DNA of 36,875 bases. Source: RGIG1995 sp045126815. Its GTDB lineage: Bacteria; Bacillota; Clostridia; Oscillospirales; CAG-272. The DNA is taken from the NCBI GenBank assembly GCA_045126815.1, contig JBGVPD010000009.1, positions 1 through 36,875 of the forward strand, in the 5' to 3' direction. Position numbers and translations under genes: made by a program. The notes under the pieces are model-generated. The model was not told the origin of the DNA and did no database searches. It worked only from the letters and a program-made list of their open reading frames with translations. This document shows, piece by piece, positions 15,871 through 24,457 of the stretch; position 1 is the first letter of the stretch; every line of letters begins with the position of its first letter.

Positions 15871-16854
15871 ATGTATTTGTATTTTATAGCGGCTTTTGTG
15901 TTAACGTTGATAATAACCGTTATAGCGGAGCGAATATTGATCCCCATACTTAAAAGTGTTAAGATGGAACAAAAAATACTTGAAATAGGGCCCCGTTGGC
16001 ACAAGTCCAAAGAGGGAACTCCCACGATGGGCGGTTTGGGATTTATTTTCTCATCGTTGATTATATTTGTAACTTTGGGTGTTATTTCTTGTATTAAATT
16101 AGATAACGTTGATATGTGGCGTATGGTTATAACTTATATCTTCGCGTTTCTTTGCGGATGTATAGGTTTTATCGACGACTATGCTAAATTTTTTAAAAAG
16201 CAGAACGAAGGATTGACAGCGGGAAATAAATATCTTCTTCAGCTTATTGTTGCGGCTTTGTATATTTATTTTATGGTATTAAAAGGTGGACTTACTACCG
16301 TTTTGAAGATACCGTTTACATCAGTTGAATTAAATCTCGGAATCTTCTATTATGTATTTGCGCTTATTTTGATAACGGGTATAGTTAACAGTGTTAACCT
16401 TACCGACGGAATTGACGGTTTAGCGGCAAGTATAACTTCGATAGTGTCTGCATTTTTTGCAGTATGCGCGTTTGTGTTAGGTAACGGAGAAACTGCGATT
16501 TTATCGGCGATAACACTTGGAAGCTGTATAGGCTTTTTGGTTTACAATTTTTATCCTGCAAGAGTGTTTATGGGAGACACGGGTTCTCTTTTCCTCGGCG
16601 GAATGGTCGTAGGTCTTGCGTTTTTAGTAGATCAGCCGTTGATCATCGTTATATGCGGACTTGTATATATAGCTGAAACTTTGTCGGTTATGCTTCAGGT
16701 TACGTCATTTAAACTTACCGGAAAAAGAATATTCAAAATGAGTCCCATACACCATCACTTTGAAAAAAGCGGTTGGAGTGAGATCAAAATCGTCGGAGTG
16801 TTCAGTCTTGTATCCGTGATTTGTTGTGCAATAGCTTATTGGGGAATGATTTGA
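15871..16854 (+). CDS. mraY: Phospho-N-acetylmuramoyl-pentapeptide-transferase MraY
   Basis: MraY moves phospho-MurNAc-pentapeptide from UDP to undecaprenyl phosphate, making lipid I at the inner face of the membrane. The 327-residue protein has about ten membrane helices and the conserved PTMGGL, IGFIDDYAKFFKKQNEGL (catalytic Asp pair), NLTDGIDGLA, FMGDTGSL and PIHHHFEKSGWSE motifs. ATG 15871 is chosen because GGGGGAAG sits just upstream. In most dcw clusters murD follows; here the next gene is ftsW, 2 nt after the stop. Confidence 0.97.
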   Translation: MYLYFIAAFVLTLIITVIAERILIPILKSVKMEQKILEIGPRWHKSKEGTPTMGGLGFIFSSLIIFVTLGVISCIKLDNVDMWRMVITYIFAFLCGCIGFIDDYAKFFKKQNEGLTAGNKYLLQLIVAALYIYFMVLKGGLTTVLKIPFTSVELNLGIFYYVFALILITGIVNSVNLTDGIDGLAASITSIVSAFFAVCAFVLGNGETAILSAITLGSCIGFLVYNFYPARVFMGDTGSLFLGGMVVGLAFLVDQPLIIVICGLVYIAETLSVMLQVTSFKLTGKRIFKMSPIHHHFEKSGWSEIKIVGVFSLVSVICCAIAYWGMI

Positions 16855-16856
16855 TT

Positions 16857-18101
16857 ATGGACAAAAAAGTTCAGTCTAAAAATGAACGCAATACAAAAGT
16901 GCGTACACGAAAGATATTAAAACCTAAAAAAAGTGTAAGCAATAAAGATATTGTAAAAGACAACGATATAGTAAGAATAAAAGGGGATATGGACAGAACC
17001 TTTTTGATTTTGGTTATTGTTTTGATCTGTTTTGGTTCTGTTATGGTATTCAGCGCAAGTTACGCTTACGCTTTGGCGTCGAGGGGGAACAGTTATTATT
17101 TTATTCAAAAGCAGATAACGTTCGTTACTTTAGGCGTTTTGGGTATGCTGTTTGTGGCAAACGTTATTGATTACCGTTTTATGAAAAAATATACTCCTCA
17201 TTTGTTTATCGGAATATGTGTGGCTCTTTTGGCGGTTCTGGTTATCGGTACGGCAGAGGGCGAAGCAAAGAGATGGCTGATCATTCCGGGAACGGGATTT
17301 GGTGTTCAGCCGTCAGAGTTTATGAAGCTCGGAATAGTACTTATGCTTGCAAAATATTTCTCCGACAGCGAGAAATATCTTTTCAAACATCAAACGAAGT
17401 GGGAACCTGTTATAAGAAGACTTGGTATTCCTTTCGGAATAGTTTTGGGTGTGTGTTTTCTCGTTGCGCTTGAAAAACACTTTTCGGGTGTTATAATTCT
17501 GTTTTTGATAGGCGCTTGTGTTATTTTTTCAGCAGGCGGTCAATTAAAGTGGTTGCTTGGTGCGGCAGGTACATTCGGTACTCTGATATTGGGTATTATA
17601 ATGCTTGTTCCGTACGCGAGAGGCCGTATAGATATATGGATGCATCCCGAAAATTATTCAAGCCAGTCTGAAACGTGGCAGACCATTCAAGGACTTAACG
17701 CCGTAGGTTCGGGCGGATTTTTCGGAGTTGGACTTGGACAGAGTTTGCAAAAGCATATGTTCGTTTCACAGCCTCAAAATGACTTTATATTTGCAATTAT
17801 ATGCGAAGAATTGGGATTTGTAGGAGCGTTGGCGACTATAAGCTTGTTTATTGCTTTCGTGTGGAGAGGGCTTGTTATTGCTCAAAAAGCTCCTGACACA
17901 TTTTCAAAGCTTACCGTTATAGGTATAGTATCAAAGGTTGGAATACAAGCAGTTCTTAATATGGCAGTTGTAACAAACACCATACCTAATACGGGTATAT
18001 CGCTTCCGTTTTTCAGTTACGGCGGCTCATCGCTCATTATTTTGCTCGTTGAGATGGGAATAGTTCTTTCTATTTCAAGATATTCATATCAACAGAAGTA
18101 A
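16857..18101 (+). CDS. ftsW: SEDS-family peptidoglycan glycosyltransferase FtsW
   Basis: FtsW polymerises glycan strands from lipid II and works with the class B PBP encoded upstream. The 414-residue protein has a basic cytoplasmic N-terminal extension (about 45 residues), then ten predicted membrane segments. Motifs are VFSASYAYA, GVQPSEFMKLG, the long extracellular loop with GVGLGQSLQKHMFVSQPQNDFIFAIICEE in segments, and NTGISLPFFSYGGSS near the C-terminus. ATG 16857 starts 2 nt after mraY, with GGGGAA inside the mraY end as ribosome-binding site. SpoVE is the sporulation paralogue of the same family and cannot be excluded by sequence. Confidence 0.93.
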   Translation: MDKKVQSKNERNTKVRTRKILKPKKSVSNKDIVKDNDIVRIKGDMDRTFLILVIVLICFGSVMVFSASYAYALASRGNSYYFIQKQITFVTLGVLGMLFVANVIDYRFMKKYTPHLFIGICVALLAVLVIGTAEGEAKRWLIIPGTGFGVQPSEFMKLGIVLMLAKYFSDSEKYLFKHQTKWEPVIRRLGIPFGIVLGVCFLVALEKHFSGVIILFLIGACVIFSAGGQLKWLLGAAGTFGTLILGIIMLVPYARGRIDIWMHPENYSSQSETWQTIQGLNAVGSGGFFGVGLGQSLQKHMFVSQPQNDFIFAIICEELGFVGALATISLFIAFVWRGLVIAQKAPDTFSKLTVIGIVSKVGIQAVLNMAVVTNTIPNTGISLPFFSYGGSSLIILLVEMGIVLSISRYSYQQK

Positions 18102-18140
18102 GATATATATTTTATTGCCAAAAAAGGAGGATTAAGTTTC

Positions 18141-19250
18141 GTGAGAGTTCTTATGACGGGCGGCGGAACGGGTGGACACGTAAATCCCGCGATCGCCATA
18201 GCTAATACTATAAGAGAACAAGAAAAGGACAGTGTGATTGCCTTTGTCGGAACGAGCAGAGGAATAGAGAATAAACTTGTTCCGAAGTTTGATTACGAGC
18301 TTTATCATGTTGATATTCAGGGCTTAAGAAGAAAATTAACGCTTTCCAATTTAAAGACCTTGTATTTGGCAGTAACGTCTGTTTATAAAGCTAAAAAGCT
18401 TATAAAAGAATTTAAACCCGACGTTGTTATCGGAACGGGCGGGTACGTATGTTGGCCTGTTTGCAAGGCTGCGGCAGATTTGGGAATACCTACTGTTTTG
18501 CACGAATCGAATGCACTTCCCGGCGTTGCAGTACGTATGCTTGAAAAATATGTCGATATAGTGTATACTAATTTTGAGGCAACCATTAAAAAACTTAAAT
18601 ATCCCCAAAAGGCAGTAAGGGTGGGAAACCCTTTGATAGGCGGTTTTGAGACCGATAATCAGAATAAAGGCGAATTAAAGTCGGGATATAAGAAAATGAT
18701 ACTTTCCTACGGCGGAAGTATGGGTGCTATGCGGTTAAACGAAGAAATGCTTCGTCTTATGAAAGGTTTTTCATGTCTCCATAGTGAAGTCCTTCATATT
18801 CACGCATCGGGTGCTATTGAAAAAGAAACCGCAGAGAAGATGTTTAAAGAATATAATTTAGATAAGTGTGAAAATCTTCAGCTTGTTGAGTATATTTACG
18901 ATATGCCGAAGAAAATGGCGGAAGCCGACCTTGTTATATCAAGGGCTGGTGCTATGACACTTTCTGAACTTGCGATGCTGAAAAAGCCTTGTATTCTTAT
19001 CCCCTCTCCCAACGTAACCGATAATCACCAGTATAAGAATGCGGTAGAGCTTGAAAAGAAGGATGCTGCGATTGTATTTGAAGAAAAGGATCTTAAAGAA
19101 GATTCTATAATAAAGGCAGTAGAAGAATTGATATTTGACGATAGAAAATTAAAAAATATGGGAAATAATATCAGTTCGTTCGCTGTTGATAATGCAAACA
19201 AGATTATTTATGACGGTGTAAAAAAACTTGTAGAAAACAAAAAAGGATAA
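18141..19250 (+). CDS. murG: Lipid II synthase MurG
   Basis: MurG adds GlcNAc from UDP-GlcNAc to lipid I, giving lipid II, at the cytoplasmic face of the membrane. The 369-residue GT-B protein begins with TGGGTGGHVNPAIAIA, continues with GTGGYVCWPVCKAA and HESNALPG in the acceptor half, and has the UDP-GlcNAc site SYGGSMGAMRLNE and SRAGAMTLSELA..PCILIPSPN in the C-terminal half. The start is GTG 18141 with AAGGAGG 10 nt upstream. murC/murB, which often follow murG, are absent; ftsQ follows after 9 nt. Confidence 0.96.
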   Translation: MRVLMTGGGTGGHVNPAIAIANTIREQEKDSVIAFVGTSRGIENKLVPKFDYELYHVDIQGLRRKLTLSNLKTLYLAVTSVYKAKKLIKEFKPDVVIGTGGYVCWPVCKAAADLGIPTVLHESNALPGVAVRMLEKYVDIVYTNFEATIKKLKYPQKAVRVGNPLIGGFETDNQNKGELKSGYKKMILSYGGSMGAMRLNEEMLRLMKGFSCLHSEVLHIHASGAIEKETAEKMFKEYNLDKCENLQLVEYIYDMPKKMAEADLVISRAGAMTLSELAMLKKPCILIPSPNVTDNHQYKNAVELEKKDAAIVFEEKDLKEDSIIKAVEELIFDDRKLKNMGNNISSFAVDNANKIIYDGVKKLVENKKG

Positions 19251-19259
19251 AGGATTAAA

Positions 19260-20087
19260 ATGGACAGAGAATTATATAATAATCCGGAAATATCCAATGC
19301 CGAGCTTGTCAATAGAGATACTTTTGAACGGTTGATGGCGAAAAAAAGGCATAAGATAATTTTTCGGCGTATTAATTATATATTGATCTCAATTGTACTT
19401 TGCTTTGTTTTTATAATAGTGTGTATGGCGCTGTTTTTAAAGATTGAGGATATAAAGGTCGTAGGAAACGAGAGATATTCCGAAGAGCAGATCGTATATT
19501 CAAGCGGAATTGAGGTTGGTCAAAATCTTTATGCTATAAACAAAAAGAGTGCAAAGGGTTTGATCATGTCAGATTATCCGTATATAAACGAAGTGGTGAT
19601 CAGGCGAACTCTTCCGTCAACGTTGACTTTTAGAATTACAGAAGAGATACCTATTTACTATACCGAGATATGCGGAGAATATTTCGTTTTGTCCTCGACG
19701 TTAAGAGTTCTTGAGAAAACGGATGCAGATCCAAACCTGAATCGAGAAGATAAGCTTGTACTGTTGTTATTGTCTGACGTAAAAAGCGCTATAGTCGGAC
19801 AGGAGATAGAATTTACAAAACAACTTGCATTTGACTATATAGGTACGTTTATCAAAAACGTTACCGAACACGAGATCGCGTCTGAATTGACTGAAATCGA
19901 TATTTCATCTAAATATAATATATATGTAACTTATCAGGACAGATTTAGAATTTATCTCGGCGATAACAGCGAAACTGAAATGAAATTGACTTTTGCAAAA
20001 CTTATGATCAATGAGTTTAAACCTGAACAATCGGGAACGGTTGACGCGCACGATATAACGGTAGGTTCGGTTATTCTTGATAACTGA
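19260..20087 (+). CDS. ftsQ: FtsQ/DivIB-type cell division protein
   Basis: FtsQ/DivIB links FtsL-FtsB/DivIC to the divisome. The 275-residue protein has a short basic cytoplasmic tail (1-37), one membrane helix (about 38-61), a POTRA domain beginning IEDIKVVGNERYSEEQIVYSSGI and containing the conserved PYINEVVIRRTLPSTLTFRITEE stretch (in parts), then a beta domain. ATG 19260 has AAAGG at 5-9 nt upstream. Last gene of the cluster before the ftsZ promoter; ftsA, often next, is missing. Confidence 0.9.
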   Translation: MDRELYNNPEISNAELVNRDTFERLMAKKRHKIIFRRINYILISIVLCFVFIIVCMALFLKIEDIKVVGNERYSEEQIVYSSGIEVGQNLYAINKKSAKGLIMSDYPYINEVVIRRTLPSTLTFRITEEIPIYYTEICGEYFVLSSTLRVLEKTDADPNLNREDKLVLLLLSDVKSAIVGQEIEFTKQLAFDYIGTFIKNVTEHEIASELTEIDISSKYNIYVTYQDRFRIYLGDNSETEMKLTFAKLMINEFKPEQSGTVDAHDITVGSVILDN

Positions 20088-20157
20088 CGGAGAGTACATA
20101 TTTTTGGAAAAATTTAGGCTCAAAATGTAAATATATCGTTAATAATTTAAAAATAAC

Positions 20158-20186
20158 TTGCCAAAAATGATAAAAAGTATTATCAT
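20158..20186 (+). promoter_or_regulatory. ftsZ: Promoter region of ftsZ
   Basis: -35 TTGCCA (20158-20163), 17-bp spacer, -10 TATCAT (20181-20186). The inverted repeat ATGATA-N8-TATCAT (20167-20186) covers the -10, so a dimeric regulator could act here. A second -10-like TATAAT (20206-20211) preceded by TTG may give another start. The 208-nt gap between ftsQ and ftsZ holds no gene. Confidence 0.5.
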
Positions 20187-20295
20187 ATTTTATATATAGA
20201 CATTGTATAATTGCCGTATTTTGTGGTAAAAACAATGTTTAAAAACGTAAATTAAGTTAAATAATACAGGATTTATAATATAGGAGGAAGCAAAA

Positions 20296-21459
20296 ATGGC
20301 ATTCGAGTTTGAAGAAGCAAACAACAGCGGTGTTGTAATTAAAGTTGTAGGTGTCGGCGGCGGCGGTACAAACGCTGTAAACCGTATGATCGAAGCAGGT
20401 GTAAGAGGCGTAGAATTTATTGCAGTTAATACAGATAAACAGGTGCTTGAAACATCGGGCGCAACACATAAAATCGTAATCGGAGAAAAACTTACAAGAG
20501 GCAGAGGCGCCGGAGCTAACCCTGAGATCGGTCATCGCGCAGCAGAAGAAAGCTCAGAAGAAATTGCAAACATTCTTCGCGGAACCGATATGGTATTCAT
20601 TACCACAGGTATGGGTGGCGGAACAGGAACAGGTGCTGCTCCCGTAGTTGCAAAGATTGCAAAAGATATGGGAATACTTACAGTAGGTATCGTTACAAAG
20701 CCTTTCCTTTTTGAAGGTAAGAAGAGAATGGAACTCGCAGAAGAGGGAATCAAGAAGCTCGGCGAGTGCGTTGACTCTCTCGTAATTATCCCCAACGAAA
20801 GACTCAAGCAGGTTTCTGAAACAAGACTTACACTTCTCAACGCGTTTATTATAGCAGACGACGTTTTGAGACAGGGTGTACAGAGTATTTCCGAACTTAT
20901 CAACGTTACAGGTGTTATTAACCTTGACTTTGCTGACGTAACTGCAATTATGTCAAATGCAGGTAACGCGCACATGGGCGTTGGACAGGCTACAGGTAAG
21001 GATAAGGCTGAACAGGCTGCAAAACTTGCTATTTCCAGTCCCTTGCTCGAAACATCTATCAAGGGTGCAAGAGGTATTTTGGTTAACATTACTGCATCTC
21101 CCGATATCGCTCTTGAAGAAGTTGATATTGCTTCAAGCATGATCAAGAATGAAGCTCATCCCGATGCACAGGTTATTTGGGGTGCTACATTTGATAAGAA
21201 CCTTGAAGATGAGATGAAGGTAACCGTTATTGCAACAGGTTTTGAATCTGCAAAAAAAAGCTCTGCAAGTGAGTCTTACGCAAAGCCCGTAGCTCAGGAA
21301 GACAGAGTTGATTCAACAGTTGCAGCAGAGGATTTTGATGACAACGGCTCTCTTTTCAGAAATAAATATGCTGATGAAGCAACCAGCGACGAAGTAGGAG
21401 ACGGCATTTCCGATACGGATTTTGACGATATCCTTTCACTCCTCAACAAAAACAACTAA
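20296..21459 (+). CDS. ftsZ: Cell division GTPase FtsZ
   Basis: FtsZ is the tubulin homologue that forms the Z ring. The 387-residue protein has GGGGTNAVNR (21-30), the tubulin signature GMGGGTGTGAAP (about 105-116), the T7 loop NLDFADV and a normal globular core to about residue 315, followed by an acidic linker. The C-terminal peptide reads DTDFDDILSLLNKNN instead of the usual IPxFL-type tail that binds FtsA, SepF and other partners. Codon choice differs from its neighbours: threonine is mostly ACA here against frequent ACG in the mur genes, as expected for a highly expressed gene. RBS AGGAGGAAG; own promoter and terminator. Confidence 0.97.
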   Translation: MAFEFEEANNSGVVIKVVGVGGGGTNAVNRMIEAGVRGVEFIAVNTDKQVLETSGATHKIVIGEKLTRGRGAGANPEIGHRAAEESSEEIANILRGTDMVFITTGMGGGTGTGAAPVVAKIAKDMGILTVGIVTKPFLFEGKKRMELAEEGIKKLGECVDSLVIIPNERLKQVSETRLTLLNAFIIADDVLRQGVQSISELINVTGVINLDFADVTAIMSNAGNAHMGVGQATGKDKAEQAAKLAISSPLLETSIKGARGILVNITASPDIALEEVDIASSMIKNEAHPDAQVIWGATFDKNLEDEMKVTVIATGFESAKKSSASESYAKPVAQEDRVDSTVAAEDFDDNGSLFRNKYADEATSDEVGDGISDTDFDDILSLLNKNN

Positions 21460-21480
21460 TTAAAAAGAAAAATCATTTTA

Positions 21481-21514
21481 AAGTGTGTAGATTATTTCTA
21501 CACACTTTTTTTTT
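21481..21514 (+). terminator. Intrinsic terminator after ftsZ
   Basis: AAGTGTGTAG (21481-21490) pairs perfectly with CTACACACTT (21498-21507) around a 7-nt loop and runs into nine T (21506-21514). Confidence 0.93.
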
Positions 21515-21591
21515 CTTTATTTTTTTGCCAAAATTTATCCGTTTTTTTGTTTTTGCATATACTGTTAAAAAAAGAATGGGGAGATTACTTT

Positions 21592-21870
21592 ATGAACAAC
21601 ACTGGCGGAGGTTATCTTTTGGTTAACGTAAGATATGCAAATTCGGCTGTTCCGATAGAACAAGCTGCTATTGAGGTATCAGACGGCAATAATATAAGGC
21701 GCTATGAAACGGGAAAGGACGGTAAGAGCGAATATATTTTTTTAAATGTAGGTAACGATAATAGTATAGTAGTGTCAGCAAATAATTTTCTGGAAAAAAG
21801 AATCGATAACATTCCTATCAAAGAGGATTTTGTGTCAATACAGAAGGTTGAAATGTTTCCGACTATCTAA
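21592..21870 (+). CDS. Small carboxypeptidase-regulatory-like (beta-sandwich) protein
   Basis: This 92-residue protein is a single beta-sandwich of the carboxypeptidase regulatory-like kind: LLVNVRYANSAVPIEQAAIEV, then RRYETGKDGKSEYIFL, then a last strand region. A similar domain forms the N-terminus of the clostridial cortex-lytic enzyme SleC, and the gene just downstream resembles the remainder of SleC. There is no signal peptide or membrane helix. ATG 21592 has GGGGAG (21578-21583) upstream; the longer frame from 21547 has no ribosome-binding site. The next gene begins 21 nt downstream. Confidence 0.6.
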   Translation: MNNTGGGYLLVNVRYANSAVPIEQAAIEVSDGNNIRRYETGKDGKSEYIFLNVGNDNSIVVSANNFLEKRIDNIPIKEDFVSIQKVEMFPTI

Positions 21871-21891
21871 ATTTTAATAGAGGTGTTGCGT

Positions 21892-23280
21892 ATGACAAAC
21901 GATTATTCATTTCCTGAAATACCCGCATATATAACCATTCATATGGGGAAAGTCGATTCGGAGGCAGATAATGTCACGGTGTCTTTTCCCGACTACATAA
22001 AAAGCGTTTCATCGAGTCAGCTTGACCCAAATATTCCTACGGATGCTCTGTATGCTATAATTTACGCGCAAATTACCCTTGCTTTAAACAGAATATTAAG
22101 CAGATTTTACAGAACGAGGGGATATAATTTTGACATAACGAATGATCCTGACGTTGACCAACTTTACGTGTATATGCATCCGACTTATGACAACGTAAAC
22201 AGAATAGTTGATAATATTTTTAACGAATATATATCTAGAGAAAATGAAAATATGCCTATATCTGCCGAGATATGTTATGACAGTATAAGGTGCAGAGGAC
22301 TGTCTGTTGAAAGCAGTATTGAAATGGCAGAAAACGGTATGAGTTACGAAGAAATATTAAAATACGCATACGGAAGAAATATTTATATCGTAAAAGATGC
22401 TATTGTTTCGGGGTTACCTAATGAATTAATGCTGACTTACCCTATATACCCTATGGAAAGAAACAGTTCTGTCAGCTCACTTCAATTAGCTTTAAACAGA
22501 GTAGGGGCAAACTATGTAACTATTCCCAAAATAGAAAACGTAAACGGTCTTTATGATGATGCGACAGTTAATGCTGTAATCGAGTTTCAAAAAATATTTG
22601 ACCTAAACCCAACCGGTTACTTTGAAAAAGATACATATTATAAGCTTTTATATATTTATAACAGTGTAAAACAATTAAATAACCTTGTGGAAATGGGGAT
22701 CGAGCTGTCGGAGATACTTCCCGAATTGAGAGCTGATCTAAGTTATGGGAGTGTAGGTAACATAGTTAAGCTGTTGCAGTATTATCTGTATTTTGTTTCG
22801 GTGTTTGATAATAGGGTGTTGCCGCCGCAGATAATAGGTGTGTTTGGTGAAAAAACGTATCAGTCGGTAGTGTCATTTCAAAGAATATTTGGATTTGAGC
22901 CAAACGGAATTGTTGATAGTGGTGTGTGGAACTATTTGTTGGACGTATATGAAAGCCTTTACTCAACCCTACCGCCAAGCGCTTTTTCGGAAAGTGCGGC
23001 ATCGTATTTCGGTAATATTCTTATTTTGGGGAGTGTGGGGGCAGAAGTTAGATATTTGCAAGGTTATCTGAATGAAGTGGGGAAGTTTTATGACGAAATC
23101 CCTGATTTAACGGTAAATGGGGTGTATGATGAGCAAACTGAGAATGCTGTGAAAGCCTTTCAACGTCTGTTTGGAATAAAAGAAACGGGTGTCACAACGT
23201 CAACGACGTGGGACATACTTTCAGGTGTTTATAATGCGATCAAGTCAACCGATATAGACGGTAATGTTTTATTAGAATAA
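21892..23280 (+). CDS. SleC-like peptidoglycan-binding protein, three PG_binding_1 domains
   Basis: The 462-residue protein opens with a conserved clostridial region (FPEIPAYITIHMG..NVTVSFPDYIKSVSSS..DALYAIIYAQITLALNR..FYRTRGYNFDIT, about residues 8-110), similar to the SpoIID/SleC-type domain of spore cortex-lytic proteins. It then has three peptidoglycan-binding repeats (about 200-265, 285-350 and 370-440), each with the VxxFQxxFGxxxxG pattern. No signal peptide is visible, as in SleC-like proteins. ATG 21892 has AGAGGTG just upstream. A role in germination or cortex turnover is inferred from the family; a general cell-wall role in a non-sporulating relative is equally possible. Confidence 0.65.
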   Translation: MTNDYSFPEIPAYITIHMGKVDSEADNVTVSFPDYIKSVSSSQLDPNIPTDALYAIIYAQITLALNRILSRFYRTRGYNFDITNDPDVDQLYVYMHPTYDNVNRIVDNIFNEYISRENENMPISAEICYDSIRCRGLSVESSIEMAENGMSYEEILKYAYGRNIYIVKDAIVSGLPNELMLTYPIYPMERNSSVSSLQLALNRVGANYVTIPKIENVNGLYDDATVNAVIEFQKIFDLNPTGYFEKDTYYKLLYIYNSVKQLNNLVEMGIELSEILPELRADLSYGSVGNIVKLLQYYLYFVSVFDNRVLPPQIIGVFGEKTYQSVVSFQRIFGFEPNGIVDSGVWNYLLDVYESLYSTLPPSAFSESAASYFGNILILGSVGAEVRYLQGYLNEVGKFYDEIPDLTVNGVYDEQTENAVKAFQRLFGIKETGVTTSTTWDILSGVYNAIKSTDIDGNVLLE

Positions 23281-23335
23281 GAAACAGAAATTATTGAGGG
23301 GAGAAAATTTGTAAAAATAAATTATAATTAGGGTA

Positions 23336-23351
23336 TTGACTTTCTTTGACC
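23336..23351 (-). promoter_or_regulatory. CtsR operator 1 (minus strand, over the -35)
   Basis: Read on the minus strand this is GGTCAAA-GAA-AGTCAA, matching the CtsR heptad repeat (A/G)GTCAAA-N3-(A/G)GTCAAA except for the last base. It overlaps the -35 and spacer of the ctsR promoter. Confidence 0.8.
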
Positions 23352-23364
23352 TTTGTGCTAAAAT
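23336..23364 (+). promoter_or_regulatory. Promoter of the ctsR operon
   Basis: -35 TTGACT (23336-23341), 17-bp spacer, -10 TAAAAT (23359-23364). A CtsR box on the opposite strand covers its -35 and most of the spacer, so it should be shut by CtsR at normal temperature. Confidence 0.85.
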
Positions 23365-23378
23365 ACAAATAGAATAAA

Positions 23379-23395
23379 GGTCAAAGATAGTCAAA
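23379..23395 (+). promoter_or_regulatory. CtsR operator 2 (plus strand, downstream of the -10)
   Basis: GGTCAAA-GAT-AGTCAAA is a complete match to the CtsR heptad direct repeat. It lies just past the predicted transcription start (about 23371). Together with operator 1 it forms a large inverted arrangement around the promoter. Confidence 0.88.
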
Positions 23396-23418
23396 GTCAA
23401 TCTATAAGGAGTGTAAAA

Positions 23419-23871
23419 ATGCTTATATCAGATGCAATTGCAAAATTAATAGAAGAGATGATAAACGAAGGACAGGGAGAGACCGAGATAAAAAGAAACG
23501 ATCTTGCACTAAGGCTCGGTTGTGTTCCAAGTCAGATAAATTACGTTATAACTTCTCGCTTTACGCCCGAAAGAGGATATATAATCGAAAGCCGAAGAGG
23601 CGGCGGTGGGTATATCAAGATCATACGCAAACAGATGGGTAAGGACGAGTACTTGATGCATTTCTTATATGCCGTAGGAGATTCGGTTGAAGAAAAAGAG
23701 GCTTTGGCTTTTTTGGTCAATCTGTATGATAAAGACGTAATAACTGAGAGGGAGTACGTTCTTTTGTCAAGTACGGTATCTAACACCGCTTTGGGCAAAC
23801 TACCGATTTCTGCAAGAAATACTTTACGAGCTGACATTTTGCGTCACATTATTTTAAGGCTGATGAAGTAA
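23419..23871 (+). CDS. ctsR: Transcriptional repressor CtsR
   Basis: CtsR represses clp and its own operon through heptad direct repeats and is inactivated by heat or by McsB. The 150-residue protein has the winged helix-turn-helix (LGCVPSQINYVITSRFTPERGYIIESRRGGGGYIKI in parts, about residues 34-70), with the glycine-rich wing RGGGGY that senses temperature, and a C-terminal four-helix dimer domain. Length is typical. ATG 23419 follows AAGGAGTG. First gene of ctsR-mcsA-mcsB-clpC, autoregulated by the two boxes upstream. Confidence 0.97.
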   Translation: MLISDAIAKLIEEMINEGQGETEIKRNDLALRLGCVPSQINYVITSRFTPERGYIIESRRGGGGYIKIIRKQMGKDEYLMHFLYAVGDSVEEKEALAFLVNLYDKDVITEREYVLLSSTVSNTALGKLPISARNTLRADILRHIILRLMK

Positions 23872-23921
23872 AATAAAGAGGGTTAGACAAGGGTTATAAT
23901 AATATAAAGGAGATTATAGTT

Positions 23922-24452
23922 ATGATTTGTAAAGAATGCGGAAAAAATAATGCTGAAATATATTATAAACAGACCGTAAACGGACAAACAGTCGAATACG
24001 CTTTGTGTCAAGAGTGCGCTGAAAAACTTCAAAAAGAGGGTAAAATAAGCTTAAATATGTATTCGGTGTTTGACGGATTTGATTTTGGATTTGGTACTTT
24101 TAATAACTTGTTTGGAATAAACTATGATAAAAAGAAACCTATGATTACCGAGAAAAAGAGGTGCACACTTTGTTCGTCAACGTTTGATGATCTGGTTAAG
24201 ACGGGAAAGATCGGTTGCGCCGAGTGCTACAAGGTTTTTGCAGAAGAACTGAAGAAGAGTGTGGAAAGTATTCACGGTAAGGCTAAGTATGTTGGCAAGA
24301 GACCGAAAAAGTACAAAGAAAAACAAACAAAAGAAGATAGAATAAACGAATTGAAAGAAGAACTTAAGACTGCTGTTTCCGAGCAGGAGTTTGAAAAAGC
24401 GGCTGATTTGCGTGATGAAATAAGAGCGCTTGAAAATGAGATGGGACGGTGA
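23922..24452 (+). CDS. mcsA: McsA, zinc-binding activator of the arginine kinase McsB
   Basis: McsA binds and activates McsB and helps adapt it to ClpC. The 176-residue protein has an N-terminal zinc module with C3-x2-C6 and C29-x2-C32, a second CxxC pair (CTLC and CAEC, about residues 86-107), and a C-terminal UVR motif (about 140-174, LKEELKTAVSEQEFEKAADLRDEI in parts) like those that contact UvrB or ClpC. RBS AAAGGAG. It ends 5 nt before the mcsB ATG. Confidence 0.95.
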   Translation: MICKECGKNNAEIYYKQTVNGQTVEYALCQECAEKLQKEGKISLNMYSVFDGFDFGFGTFNNLFGINYDKKKPMITEKKRCTLCSSTFDDLVKTGKIGCAECYKVFAEELKKSVESIHGKAKYVGKRPKKYKEKQTKEDRINELKEELKTAVSEQEFEKAADLRDEIRALENEMGR

Positions 24453-24457
24453 ATATA

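Noticed and set aside
20532..21146. Long open frame on the minus strand inside ftsZ
   Set aside because: It is a shadow of the codon-biased ftsZ gene: no ribosome-binding site and no recognisable domain, and the plus strand is clearly FtsZ.
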